Of a DNA stretch of 64,000 nucleotides, positions 1 through 7,046 are shown one piece after another. The stretch's first letter is position 1. Each line of letters opens with the position of its first letter. Source of the DNA: JAFARZ01 sp035651595 (GTDB lineage Bacteria > Actinomycetota > Actinomycetes > Streptosporangiales > Streptosporangiaceae); NCBI GenBank assembly GCA_035651595.1, contig DASRFJ010000077.1, forward strand, positions 1-64,000, given 5' to 3'. The translations under genes and the position numbers were made by a program. Under the pieces are notes generated by a model. The model did no database searches and was not told where the DNA came from. It saw only the letters and a program-made list of their open reading frames with translations.

Positions 1-1716
1 GTCGTGGAAGATCACGTAGGCGGGAACGCTCTGCTCCTTCGCGGTGGCGGCGCGCCAGCCGCGCAGCTGCTCGAAGACCGCGACCGCCTCACCGGTCAGC
101 TCGATGGCCTCCTTGCCGCCCGCCGCGCTGCCCTTGGCCCGGCGCGCGGACCCGCCGGACCTGGCGCGCGGCATCCGTTCGGGCTCGCGGCGCAGCATGA
201 CCTCGCGCTGTTTCCTGAGCACCTCGTGGCTGGCCGGGGTGAGCCGCAGCGTGCCGTAGTCGCTCTCCACCGCGAGCAGGTCCTGCGCCAGCAGCTGCCG
301 GACCACACCGCGCCACTCCCGGTCGCTCAGGTCGGTGCCGATGCCGAACACGCTCAGCGAGTGGTGGCCCTGCTGCTGCACCTTGGGTGTCTGCTTGCCC
401 AGCAGTATGTCGATCACGTGCCCGGCGCCGAACTGCCTGCCGCGCTCGTGCTTGAGCCGGTACACCGCCGACAGCAGCTTCTGGGCGGCCACGGTGCCGT
501 CCCACGACTCCGGCGGCGCCAGGCAGGTGTCGCAGTTCCCGCAGCCGGCGCCCTCGATGTAGCTCTCGCCGAAGTACCTGAGCAACTGCCCGCGCCGGCA
601 GTGGATGGTCTCGCACAGCGCGAGCATGGCGTCGAGGTGCGCGCTCTGGCGGCGGCGGTGCGCGGCGTCACCTTCGGAGGTGTCGATGAGCTTGCGCTGC
701 AGCACGACGTCCTGCAGGCCGTAGGCGAGCCAGGCGGTGGAGGCGAGGCCGTCCCGGCCGGCCCGGCCGGTCTCCTGGTAGTAGCCCTCCACCGAACGCG
801 GCAGGTCCAGGTGCGCGACGAACCGCACGTCGGGCTTGTCGATGCCCATGCCGAACGCGATCGTCGCGACCATGACCAGCCCGTCCGCGCGCAGGAACCT
901 TGCCTGGTTCTCCCGGCGGGTGCGCGCGTCGAGCCCGGCGTGGTACGGGAGCGCGGCGAAGCCCTCCTCGACGAGGAACTGCGCGGTCTTCTCCACCGAA
1001 TTCCGCGACAGGCAGTACACGATGCCGGAGTCGCCGTCGTGTTCGCTGCCGATCAGCTGGAGGAGCTGGCGCTGCGGGGAGTTCTTCGGGGCGATCCGGT
1101 ACTGGATGTTGGGCCGGTCGAAGCTGGCCACGAAGTGCTTCGCGTTGCCCAGGCCGAGCCGGGTGGTGATCTCGTCGTGGGTGTGCCTGGTCGCGGTCGC
1201 GGTGACCGCGATCCGCGGCACGGCGGGCCAGCGCTCGTGCAGCACGGACAGCGCGAGGTAGTCCGGCCGGAAGTCATGTCCCCACTGCGCGACGCAGTGC
1301 GCCTCGTCGATGGCGAACAACGAGATCGTGCCCTTGTCTAGCAGCCGCAGGGTGGACTCGGCCTTGAGCCGCTCCGGCGCCAGGTACAGCAGGTCGAGCT
1401 CGCCGTCGAGGAACGCGTACTCGACGCCGCGCCGTTCGTCCGGGTCCTGGGTGGAGTTGAGGAAGCCGGCCCGCACGCCGAGCACGGTGAGCGCCTGCAC
1501 CTGGTCCTGCATCAGCGCGATCAGCGGCGAGATGACCACGCCGGTGCCGTTCCTGACCAGCGCCGGGATCTGATAGCACAGCGATTTGCCGCTACCGGTG
1601 GGCATCAGGACGACCGCGTCCCCGCCGCCGCAGACGTGCTCGATGATGGCGGCCTGCTGTCCGCGGAACGACTCGTACCCGAAGACCCGGTGAAGTACCT
1701 CCAGCGCCCCGCTCAC
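1..1716 (-). CDS. recQ: ATP-dependent DNA helicase RecQ (3' end outside window)
   Basis: Superfamily 2 3'-5' DNA helicase acting in recombination and replication-fork repair. The 572 visible residues begin at a GTG (1716) and run off the left edge. Visible in order: Walker A PTGSGKS, DEAH box ([14 protein letters not shown], including the RecQ aromatic-rich loop), SAT-like motif (AVTATATR), motif [12 protein letters not shown], the RecQ zinc cluster (CRRGQ...GCGNCDTC), a winged-helix segment and the first residues of an HRDC domain ([15 protein letters not shown]...PAYVIFHD) at the cut. The start codon overlaps the TGA of the upstream ATPase gene (GTGA), so the two are translationally coupled. 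Identification is firm; only the extreme C-terminus is unseen. Confidence 0.96.
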   Translation of the reverse strand, partial: MSGALEVLHRVFGYESFRGQQAAIIEHVCGGGDAVVLMPTGSGKSLCYQIPALVRNGTGVVISPLIALMQDQVQALTVLGVRAGFLNSTQDPDERRGVEYAFLDGELDLLYLAPERLKAESTLRLLDKGTISLFAIDEAHCVAQWGHDFRPDYLALSVLHERWPAVPRIAVTATATRHTHDEITTRLGLGNAKHFVASFDRPNIQYRIAPKNSPQRQLLQLIGSEHDGDSGIVYCLSRNSVEKTAQFLVEEGFAALPYHAGLDARTRRENQARFLRADGLVMVATIAFGMGIDKPDVRFVAHLDLPRSVEGYYQETGRAGRDGLASTAWLAYGLQDVVLQRKLIDTSEGDAAHRRRQSAHLDAMLALCETIHCRRGQLLRYFGESYIEGAGCGNCDTCLAPPESWDGTVAAQKLLSAVYRLKHERGRQFGAGHVIDILLGKQTPKVQQQGHHSLSVFGIGTDLSDREWRGVVRQLLAQDLLAVESDYGTLRLTPASHEVLRKQREVMLRREPERMPRARSGGSARRAKGSAAGGKEAIELTGEAVAVFEQLRGWRAATAKEQSVPAYVIFHD

Positions 1717-2468
1717 GTTCCGATCCTACGAGCAGGGTCGGACAGAAGGTGCCGGAAAAATGACTCGGGCGCGTTGAGAAACTGCCGCCACATCACGACC
1801 AGACCCAGGTCTTCCCAGGTGCCGGGCCGCATGCCCCACGTCCCGAGTTCCACCAGCCGGGCACCTGGGATGGCGGCCAGGATGGGGGAGTGCGACGCGA
1901 CGATCGCCTGCGACCCGGCCGCCGTCAGGTCGTGCAGCAGCGCGGCCAGGCCGAGCGAGGCGGTGAACGACAGCGGTGCGTCCGGCTCGTCCATCAGGTA
2001 GAAGCCCGGCTCGTTGACCCGCGTCCGCAGGATCTCCAGGAAGCCCTCGCCGTGGCTCATCTCGTGGAACGCCTCGCGGGACCGGCCGGGGTTCGCCTCA
2101 AGGTAGCTGTACAGCTGGTGCATCGTGTCGGCCCGCAGAAAGTAGGACCAGCGCGGCCGGAGGCCGCGGACCACGCTGAGCCTGGCGCCGAGGCCCGGCT
2201 CGCTGTCCCTGGTCTGGAACAGGACGGCCTGCCCGGAGCCGCCCTGCGGGTTCATGCCGAGTGCCTCGGCGATCATCTCGACCAGGGTGGACTTCCCGGA
2301 GCCGTTCTCGCCGACCAGGACGGTCAGCCCGGCCGGCACCTCGAATCCCTCGCGCAGCACCTGGGCCACGGCCGGCACGGTGGCCGGCCACACGGACTCG
2401 TCGACCGCCGTGCCGGGTGCCCGCCCGAACGACCGGACATACCGCCCGTCCATCCCGCCGTCTGTCAT
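1713..2468 (-). CDS. AAA/ABC-like ATPase (AAA_21/AAA_23 type)
   Basis: A 251-aa soluble ATPase of the single-domain ABC/Rad50-head-like type. Walker [10 protein letters not shown] lies at residues 53-61, a signature-like MSHGE at 137-141, Walker B LMDEP at 158-162 and a switch histidine (ASHSP) near 192. The Q-loop region is short and there is no transmembrane partner, so it is not a transporter ATPase. It reads in the same direction as recQ with a 4-base GTGA overlap, which suggests a DNA-repair or nucleoprotein-remodelling role. That role is inference from context. Many actinobacteria carry homologues annotated only as AAA family ATPase. Its ATG faces the divergent SnoaL-like gene at 2467-2488, so the two share a very short promoter region. 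Confidence 0.85.
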   Translation of the reverse strand: MTDGGMDGRYVRSFGRAPGTAVDESVWPATVPAVAQVLREGFEVPAGLTVLVGENGSGKSTLVEMIAEALGMNPQGGSGQAVLFQTRDSEPGLGARLSVVRGLRPRWSYFLRADTMHQLYSYLEANPGRSREAFHEMSHGEGFLEILRTRVNEPGFYLMDEPDAPLSFTASLGLAALLHDLTAAGSQAIVASHSPILAAIPGARLVELGTWGMRPGTWEDLGLVVMWRQFLNAPESFFRHLLSDPARRIGT

Positions 2469-2487
2469 GGCTCCTATAGTTACCCAG

Positions 2488-3081
2488 ATGGACGACCGGC
2501 TGGCGATCAGGGATGTGGTTGAAGCCTGGGCATATGCCAGGGACTCGGGTGACTGGGACGCGTTCCGCGGGTGCTGGCACGACGACGGCTACATGATGGC
2601 GACCTGGTTCCAGGGGCCGAAGGAAGACTTCATCAGGGTCAGCCAGGAAGGCTGGGCCAGGGGCGTCAGCATCTTGCACTTCACCGGCGGCTGCCGGGTC
2701 AGCCTGGCTGGCGACCGGGCGATCGCGCAGACGCGGATGACGATCATGCAGCGAGGCGAGGTGCACGGGGTGGTCTGTGACGCGGCCTGCACCGGGCGGT
2801 TCTACGACTTCTTCGAGCGCCGCGACGGCCGGTGGGGGATCGTGCTGCGCCAGCCCATCTACGAAAGGGACCGGCTCGACCCGGTCGACCCGGCGGCCAG
2901 CCTGTCCCTGGACCCCGAACTGCTCGCCAGCTTCCCCGAGGGCTACCGGCATCTGGCATACCTCCAGGCCAAGGCCGGTTACCGGGTCAAGCCCGACATG
3001 CCGGGCCTGCGCGGCCCGGAGGTCGAACGCCTCTACGCGCGCGGCGACGCGTGGCTGCGCGGCGAGGACGCAGCGCGCTGA
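2488..3081 (+). CDS. SnoaL-like / NTF2-superfamily protein
   Basis: A 197-aa protein whose first ~130 residues match the SnoaL-like (NTF2) cone fold: N-terminal helix DDRLAIRDVVEAWAYARDSGDW, then a core with DGYMMATWFQG and RMTIMQRGEVHG and a strand ending RFYDFFERRDGRWGI. The family includes polyketide cyclases, dehydratases and many uncharacterised proteins. Here the roughly 65-residue C-terminal extension (YLQAKAGYRVKPDMPG...) matches the longer actinobacterial version. No pathway genes lie beside it, so the substrate is unknown. ATG at 2488 is chosen because the alternative ATG at 2467 overlaps the start codon of the divergent ATPase gene; neither has a clear Shine-Dalgarno, so it may be leaderless. 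Confidence 0.8.
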   Translation: MDDRLAIRDVVEAWAYARDSGDWDAFRGCWHDDGYMMATWFQGPKEDFIRVSQEGWARGVSILHFTGGCRVSLAGDRAIAQTRMTIMQRGEVHGVVCDAACTGRFYDFFERRDGRWGIVLRQPIYERDRLDPVDPAASLSLDPELLASFPEGYRHLAYLQAKAGYRVKPDMPGLRGPEVERLYARGDAWLRGEDAAR

Positions 3082-3199
3082 CGTCCCGCGCATCCGCCGG
3101 TACCACCCGGGGCGGGGTCCGGGCGCGCGCCCTGCTCGGTCCGGCCCGGGCCGGTGCTGTCGGGGCCCCCACGTGTCGCCCGCGCTCGTTACGCAAGCC

Positions 3200-3355
3200 C
3201 GCAATGCCCGCTTATGTCCGGTACGTTCGGTGCTAGCTCCGGCTCCGAGAGAAGGCTCGAAATCATTGCGGACACTTACCCCCCCAGATCGGGGGGGTAA
3301 GTGTCCGCAATAATCTGGCGGGCCTGTCCGCACGCCCGGAATGTGGCTTATGTCC
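3200..3355. repeat. palindromic repeat element, copy 1
   Basis: A perfect inverted repeat with 21-bp arms (3265-3285 and 3291-3311, beginning ATTGCGGACACTTACC) and a 5-nt loop, AGATC. Short direct repeats flank it at fixed distances: GCAATGCCCGCTTATGTCC ending 3219 and GGAATGTGGCTTATGTCC ending 3355. The same spacing (about 45 nt on the left, 24 nt on the right) recurs in the copy at 57.4 kb, so the unit is about 155 bp and larger than the hairpin. No T-run follows either arm, so it is not a canonical terminator. Confidence 0.85.
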
Positions 3356-3661
3356 AGAATCGGCAAGGGGTGGGCCGGCGGTGCGGAGTCCGACATCACC
3401 GGACGGTTCGGCGGGGAGGAGTTCACGATCCTGTTCCCGCGCACCGGCACGGCCGACGCGGTGCGGATCGCCGAACGGCTGCGCAACGCCATATCGGCGA
3501 TGGCCGGCGTCACCGTGCCGATCGGGCTGGCCACCGCCAGCGCCGAAGACGCCGACGTGGACGAGCTGCTGCTGAACGCCGATGCCGCCCTCTACCGGGC
3601 CAAGGCCCGCGGCCGCAATCAAGTGTGCGCGATCCCTGACAGCTCGGACCCGATCGGCTAG
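3356..3661 (+). pseudogene. truncated GGDEF-domain fragment
   Basis: This reading frame encodes only the C-terminal half of a GGDEF (diguanylate cyclase) domain: GRFGGEEFTILFP containing the active-site GGEEF, then AVRIAERLRNAISA, VTVPIGLATA and the terminal LLLNADAALYRAKARGRN, all standard landmarks. The N-terminal half with the metal-binding DxD and any sensor domain are missing. Coding similarity begins immediately after the right boundary of the repeat element, and the nearest ATG (3341) lies inside that element. The simplest reading is a decayed gene truncated at, or by, the element. It should not make c-di-GMP. Confidence 0.75.
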
Positions 3662-3672
3662 CTTGTACTTCC

Positions 3673-4641
3673 ATGCGTCTGAGCGGAAACGCCGGGTTCA
3701 TCGGGATTGTCGCACTGGCTCTTTCAGCGGGCCTTTTGCTGGGCCTGGCCGGCGGCGCGAACGCGAGCCCGGTACCGGGCGGCAGCGGCGCCACCGTGTA
3801 CTCCGTGCCGGCCGCGGCGCAGGGAGCCGCCCGGTCCTTCTGGACCCTGTCCGGCATGCGGGCCGCGACCGCGGCGTCCACCGAACGCCAGGAGCAGCAG
3901 CTCGGACCGGTGTTCTCGACCGCGCCGGCGATGTCGCTGTTCTCCGCCGGGGCGCGGTCGGGGGCGCCGCGCGGCATACCGAGCCCGGTCTCGTTCCCCG
4001 GTGTGCCGACGGTCGGGGCGCTGTTCTACACCGCGAGCAGCAGCCGGCACTTCTGCACCGCGAGCGTGATCAAGAGCAGTACCGGCAACCTGGTGCTGAC
4101 CGCCGCGCACTGCGTCTACTCCGGCGGGTACTCGCAGAACCTGGTGTTCGTGCCCGGTTACGACAACGGCGGGGCGCCGTACGGCGCCTGGACGGTGAAG
4201 AAGATCATCGTGGCGCGCGGGTGGCGGCAGCGCCAGGATCCCGACCTGGACTACGCCTACCTGGAGGTCGTGCCGCCGCCGCACTCGGTCGGCCCGATTC
4301 AGGCGGTGACCGGCGGACTCGGCGTCGGCTTCACGCTGCGCGACGCCCACGCGATCACGGTGATCGGGTACAACAACACCGACCAGCAGCCGATCCGGTG
4401 CGCGACCAAGAGTTTCAAGTTCAGCGACAGCCAGATGGAGTTCTACTGCCACGGCTTCTGGTACGGCACCAGCGGCGGCCCGTGGATTATCGGGTACGGC
4501 GGCGGGTCAGGCAGCGGCACCGTGTTCGGCGTGATCGGCGGCTACCAGGCAGGTGGCGCCCAGTCCTGGGCGTCGTACAGCGCGATCTTCTGGCGGACGG
4601 CTCCGGCGTTGTTCAGGCAGGCCGAAGCGGCAGCCGCCTGA
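3673..4641 (+). CDS. secreted trypsin-like serine protease (S1, V8-like)
   Basis: A 322-aa exported peptidase. The signal peptide (MRLSGNAGFI..., hydrophobic core to about residue 28, cleavage near ANA-SP) is followed by a roughly 80-residue pro-region and a chymotrypsin-fold domain. The catalytic triad is readable: His146 in LTAAHCV, Asp193 in DLDYAYLEV, Ser267 in GTSGGPW. Paired cysteines (C128/C147 and C243/C259) fit disulfides of secreted S1 enzymes. The compact domain resembles actinobacterial V8/glutamyl-endopeptidase-like proteins; cleavage specificity cannot be read safely. The last 29 bases overlap the convergent methyltransferase gene. No Shine-Dalgarno precedes the ATG. Confidence 0.9.
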   Translation: MRLSGNAGFIGIVALALSAGLLLGLAGGANASPVPGGSGATVYSVPAAAQGAARSFWTLSGMRAATAASTERQEQQLGPVFSTAPAMSLFSAGARSGAPRGIPSPVSFPGVPTVGALFYTASSSRHFCTASVIKSSTGNLVLTAAHCVYSGGYSQNLVFVPGYDNGGAPYGAWTVKKIIVARGWRQRQDPDLDYAYLEVVPPPHSVGPIQAVTGGLGVGFTLRDAHAITVIGYNNTDQQPIRCATKSFKFSDSQMEFYCHGFWYGTSGGPWIIGYGGGSGSGTVFGVIGGYQAGGAQSWASYSAIFWRTAPALFRQAEAAAA

Positions 4642-5422
4642 GTCGCGACACGATCGTCAGCAAGGGCAGCGAGAACTCGCCGGCCGATGTCTCCGGGTGC
4701 TCCCGGAGGAAGCCGCTGACCTGGGCAAGCAGTGCTTGTCGTTCCGTACCATCCATGACCAGCAGATTGGAGTGAGTCGCGATCGAGGCGACGAGCGAGT
4801 CCGCGGTGCGTACCTGGCTGTTGGGGAACTCCGCCGTCTCGACGGGTCCGAACAGGCCGGCGCCGGCCTGCTGGATCTGCTCGGGCCGCGGGCTCGCTTC
4901 CCCGTTGCGCCACCGCAGCAGCGTGTTGCTGGCCTTGCGGCGGCACAGCTCGGTGAGATCGGCCACCCAGCCGATCCGGTCGTCGTCCACGTTCCACAGC
5001 CCGGCGAGCACACCGCCGGGCCGGAGCACGCGCGCTATCTCGGGCAGCGCGCGATCCAGGTCGAACCAGTGCATCGCCTGGCCGGCCAGCACCGCGTCGA
5101 CGCTGGCATCGGGTAGCGGAAGGGCCTCCGCGCTGCCTGCCGCGGCGCGCGCGCCGGGCACCCGGCGGCGCAGTTCGGCGAGCATCTCCGGGTCCGGCTC
5201 CACAGCGGTGACGTCCGCCCCGAGGCGGGACAGCGCGGCGGTCAGGATGCCGGTGCCGGCACCCAGGTCGACCACGCGCGGGACAGCGCCGGAGACGGGG
5301 GCCAGGCTCCACCGGATCGCGTCGTCCGCGTAGCTGGGGCGGTGGTCCGCGTACTCGGCGGCGACGGCACCGAACGAGGAGGCGTGCTTCAGGCGTTCCG
5401 CGGTTTCAGCAGGAGTCTCCAT
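4613..5422 (-). CDS. class I SAM-dependent methyltransferase
   Basis: About 269 aa, Methyltransf_11/UbiE-like Rossmann fold. Motif I VVDLGAGTGILTAAL binds SAM, followed by the acidic TAVEPDPEM at the end of strand 2, GSAEALPLPDASVDAVLAGQAMHWFD (motif II region) and RVLRPGGVLAGLWN. This matches small-molecule methyltransferases of actinobacteria; the substrate is unknown. The start is METPAET (5422); another ATG lies 9 bases upstream. Either start overlaps the end of the HxlR regulator gene by 17-26 bases, so the pair forms one transcription unit and the methyltransferase may belong to the HxlR regulon. The 3' end overlaps the convergent protease gene. Confidence 0.87.
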   Translation of the reverse strand: METPAETAERLKHASSFGAVAAEYADHRPSYADDAIRWSLAPVSGAVPRVVDLGAGTGILTAALSRLGADVTAVEPDPEMLAELRRRVPGARAAAGSAEALPLPDASVDAVLAGQAMHWFDLDRALPEIARVLRPGGVLAGLWNVDDDRIGWVADLTELCRRKASNTLLRWRNGEASPRPEQIQQAGAGLFGPVETAEFPNSQVRTADSLVASIATHSNLLVMDGTERQALLAQVSGFLREHPETSAGEFSLPLLTIVSRLRRLPLRPA

Positions 5423-5792
5423 GCCTGGCATCGTAGGCGGCGCGGGCCTGGTCGATCTCGGCCAGGTGGCCGTCGGCCCAGGTGACCAGCTGCCCGATCG
5501 TGTCGAGCAGCGTGCGCCCCATCGGGGTCAGCTCGTAGTCGACGCGCGGCGGGATGACCGGATGGATCGTCCTGGTGACGATGCCGTCGCGCTCCAGGCC
5601 GCGCAGCGTGACGGTGAGCATGCGTGACGTGATGCCGTCGATTTCGCGCTGGAGCTCGGTGAACCGCATGGTGCGACGCCCCAGCAGGTCGATGACGAAC
5701 ACCGACCACTTGTCCCCGACCCGTTGCAGCACTTCGCGCGCCCGGCAGGACCCGTGGTGCACGGCCTCGTCGGCTGGTGTCTCCGGGATCAC
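5406..5792 (-). CDS. HxlR-family transcriptional regulator
   Basis: A 128-aa single-domain winged-helix repressor or activator. The HxlR signature is clear: CRAREVLQRVGDKWSVFVIDLL, RRTMRFTELQREIDGITSRMLTVTLRGLERDGIV, then the wing DYELTPMGRTLL. Cys16 sits at the position used as a redox or electrophile sensor in HypR/QorR-type members, so thiol sensing is plausible but unproven. The GTG start is preceded by GGGAGGGG at good spacing. It is divergent from the YceI gene and overlaps the downstream methyltransferase, an arrangement typical of local autoregulation. Confidence 0.92.
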   Translation of the reverse strand: MIPETPADEAVHHGSCRAREVLQRVGDKWSVFVIDLLGRRTMRFTELQREIDGITSRMLTVTLRGLERDGIVTRTIHPVIPPRVDYELTPMGRTLLDTIGQLVTWADGHLAEIDQARAAYDARHGDSC

Positions 5793-5846
5793 TGCTACCC
5801 CTCCCTATCGGACCAGGCTACGTGCCCGCGGCCCGCACGTCATCAC

Positions 5847-5876
5847 TTGACCTTTCAAGAAGATGCTAGTTACTAT
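5847..5876 (+). promoter_or_regulatory. sigma-70-type promoter for the YceI gene
   Basis: TTGACC (5847-5852) and TACTAT (5871-5876) are separated by 18 nt, upstream of the YceI gene. The -10 lies inside the first candidate HxlR operator, so repressor binding would block it. Confidence 0.6.
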
Positions 5877-5914
5877 TAGGAAGTGACACGTGAATAACAA
5901 CTAGGTTACTAGGA
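5866..5914. promoter_or_regulatory. candidate HxlR operators (two related half-palindromes)
   Basis: CTAGTTACTATTAG (5866-5879) and CTAGGTTACTAG (5901-5912) share the CTAG(G)TTACTA core, with centres about 34 nt apart in the HxlR/YceI divergent region. The second is a near-perfect palindrome and merges into the AGGAGG ribosome site of the YceI gene. HxlR proteins usually bind such short AT-rich dyads between divergent genes; assignment to this HxlR is inference from position. Confidence 0.55.
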
Positions 5915-5920
5915 GGAAGT

Positions 5921-6484
5921 ATGAGTGAGACAGCCGTGGAAATTCCCGGCTACCTCGCCGGGACCTGGACCATCGACCGGGTCCACTCCGAAGTGTCGTT
6001 CGTCGTCCGCCACATGATGGTCAGCAAGGTTCGTGGCCGGTTCGATACGTTCTCCGGCACGGTGACCACGGCGGCGGACCCGCTGGACTCCAGCGTCACC
6101 GCCACGGTCGACCTCGCGTCGGTGAACACCGGCGAGCCGAACCGGGACAACCATATCCGCAGCGCGGACTTCTTCCACGTCGAGCAGCACCCCACGATGA
6201 CGTTCCAGTCCACTGGCGTCCGCCAGGACGGTGACGAGTTCCTGCTCGACGGCGACCTGACGCTGCGCGGCAACACCAGGCCGGTGACGTTCCGCCTGGA
6301 GGTCAACGGCTTCGGCCCGGACGCGTACGGCGGCACCCGGGCCGGCTTCTCCGCCACGACCGAGATCAACCGCTCGGAGTGGGGCGTGAGCTACAACGGC
6401 CCGATCCCCGGCGGCGGCATGATGCTCAGCGAGAAGATCACCGTCAACCTCGAGATCGAGGCCGTGCTCGACAAGCCCGAGTAA
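5921..6484 (+). CDS. YceI family lipid/isoprenoid-binding protein
   Basis: A 187-aa YceI-like lipocalin-fold protein. Landmarks run along its length: GTWTIDRVHSEVSFVVRHMM, VRGRFDTFSGTV, a region ending with the NRDNHIRSADFF motif, PTMTFQSTGV, LDGDLTLRGNTRPVTF and FSATTEINRSEWGV. The family binds long isoprenoid or amphiphilic ligands and is often induced by stress; in actinobacteria, cytosolic versions without a signal peptide, like this one, are common. AGGAGG lies 4 nt before the ATG. Being divergent from an HxlR gene suggests induction by an electrophile or redox signal, which is inference. Confidence 0.93.
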   Translation: MSETAVEIPGYLAGTWTIDRVHSEVSFVVRHMMVSKVRGRFDTFSGTVTTAADPLDSSVTATVDLASVNTGEPNRDNHIRSADFFHVEQHPTMTFQSTGVRQDGDEFLLDGDLTLRGNTRPVTFRLEVNGFGPDAYGGTRAGFSATTEINRSEWGVSYNGPIPGGGMMLSEKITVNLEIEAVLDKPE

Positions 6485-6497
6485 CGGGAGCGCTCGG

Positions 6498-6776
6498 TCA
6501 GGCGTGGTCGTGCTTGAGCAGGTAGTCGATGTAAAGGGGCCGCAGCGCGTCCGATACGTCCTCGCTGCCGGAAGCCAGCGCGTCCGACACGAGCGCGGAG
6601 ACCCTGCTGATGTCCAGGCCGGCTTGCCCGGGGTGGCCTTCGGCCGCCTCCGCGGCGGGCAGCGCGCGCAGCAGTTCCCACAGGAACGCCACGTCGGCAT
6701 GGTGCACGGCGTGGCGCACGGCCTTGTCGTGCAGCTCACGTGAGGACAGGGCGTCCAGCTCTTCACGGGTGGTCAC
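6498..6776 (-). CDS. small conserved hypothetical protein (92 aa)
   Basis: A 92-aa helical, acidic protein (MTTREELDALSSRELHDKAV...). It has no signal peptide, membrane segment or recognised motif. Histidines cluster in KAVRHAVHHADVAFLWELL. Actinobacteria carry similar small proteins near housekeeping genes, without known function. Codon use (strong G/C in position 3) supports a real gene rather than a chance frame. It is convergent with the YceI gene, 13 nt apart. Confidence 0.65.
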   Translation of the reverse strand: MTTREELDALSSRELHDKAVRHAVHHADVAFLWELLRALPAAEAAEGHPGQAGLDISRVSALVSDALASGSEDVSDALRPLYIDYLLKHDHA

Positions 6777-6807
6777 GCGTGGACTCTATCGCGACTGTGA
6801 CATCGCG

Positions 6808-6851
6808 ACTGTGACCGCCGGTTCGCACCGGCGGTCACAGTAGTTTCTTTT
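6808..6851 (+). terminator. strong hairpin with T-rich tail
   Basis: A perfect 15-bp stem (6808-6822 / 6827-6841, ACTGTGACCGCCGGT) with loop TCGC is followed by AGTTTCTTTTT. By structure it is a rho-independent terminator reading rightward. The nearest rightward gene is YceI, 320 bp upstream with a minus-strand gene between, so it may end antisense or read-through transcripts and insulate the secreted-protein genes that follow. The left arm overlaps a 14-nt direct repeat (ATCGCGACTGTGAC twice, from 6788). Confidence 0.65.
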
Positions 6852-7046
6852 TGTCCCTCTGCTATCAGTAGGCCAAAATTATACGTAACGAATCGGTGGA
6901 CTGAATTACGGATTTTCTCAGCTTTCGCTAAGTTCCCACGCGGAGAGGGTGCGTCTCGGACCCCAACGGGGCGCCCATTACTGGCGTGGCTGTCGGCTGG
7001 AGCGGGGCTCGACTCGGCGGCACGCGTGAGCGAGAGGGATCGCCAT

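Noticed and set aside
4..1341. Plus-strand frame antisense to recQ
   Set aside because: The minus strand has complete helicase motifs; the plus product has no family features.
3265..3311. Hairpin as ordinary rho-independent terminator
   Set aside because: No T-run on either side, and conserved flanking direct repeats define a larger element.
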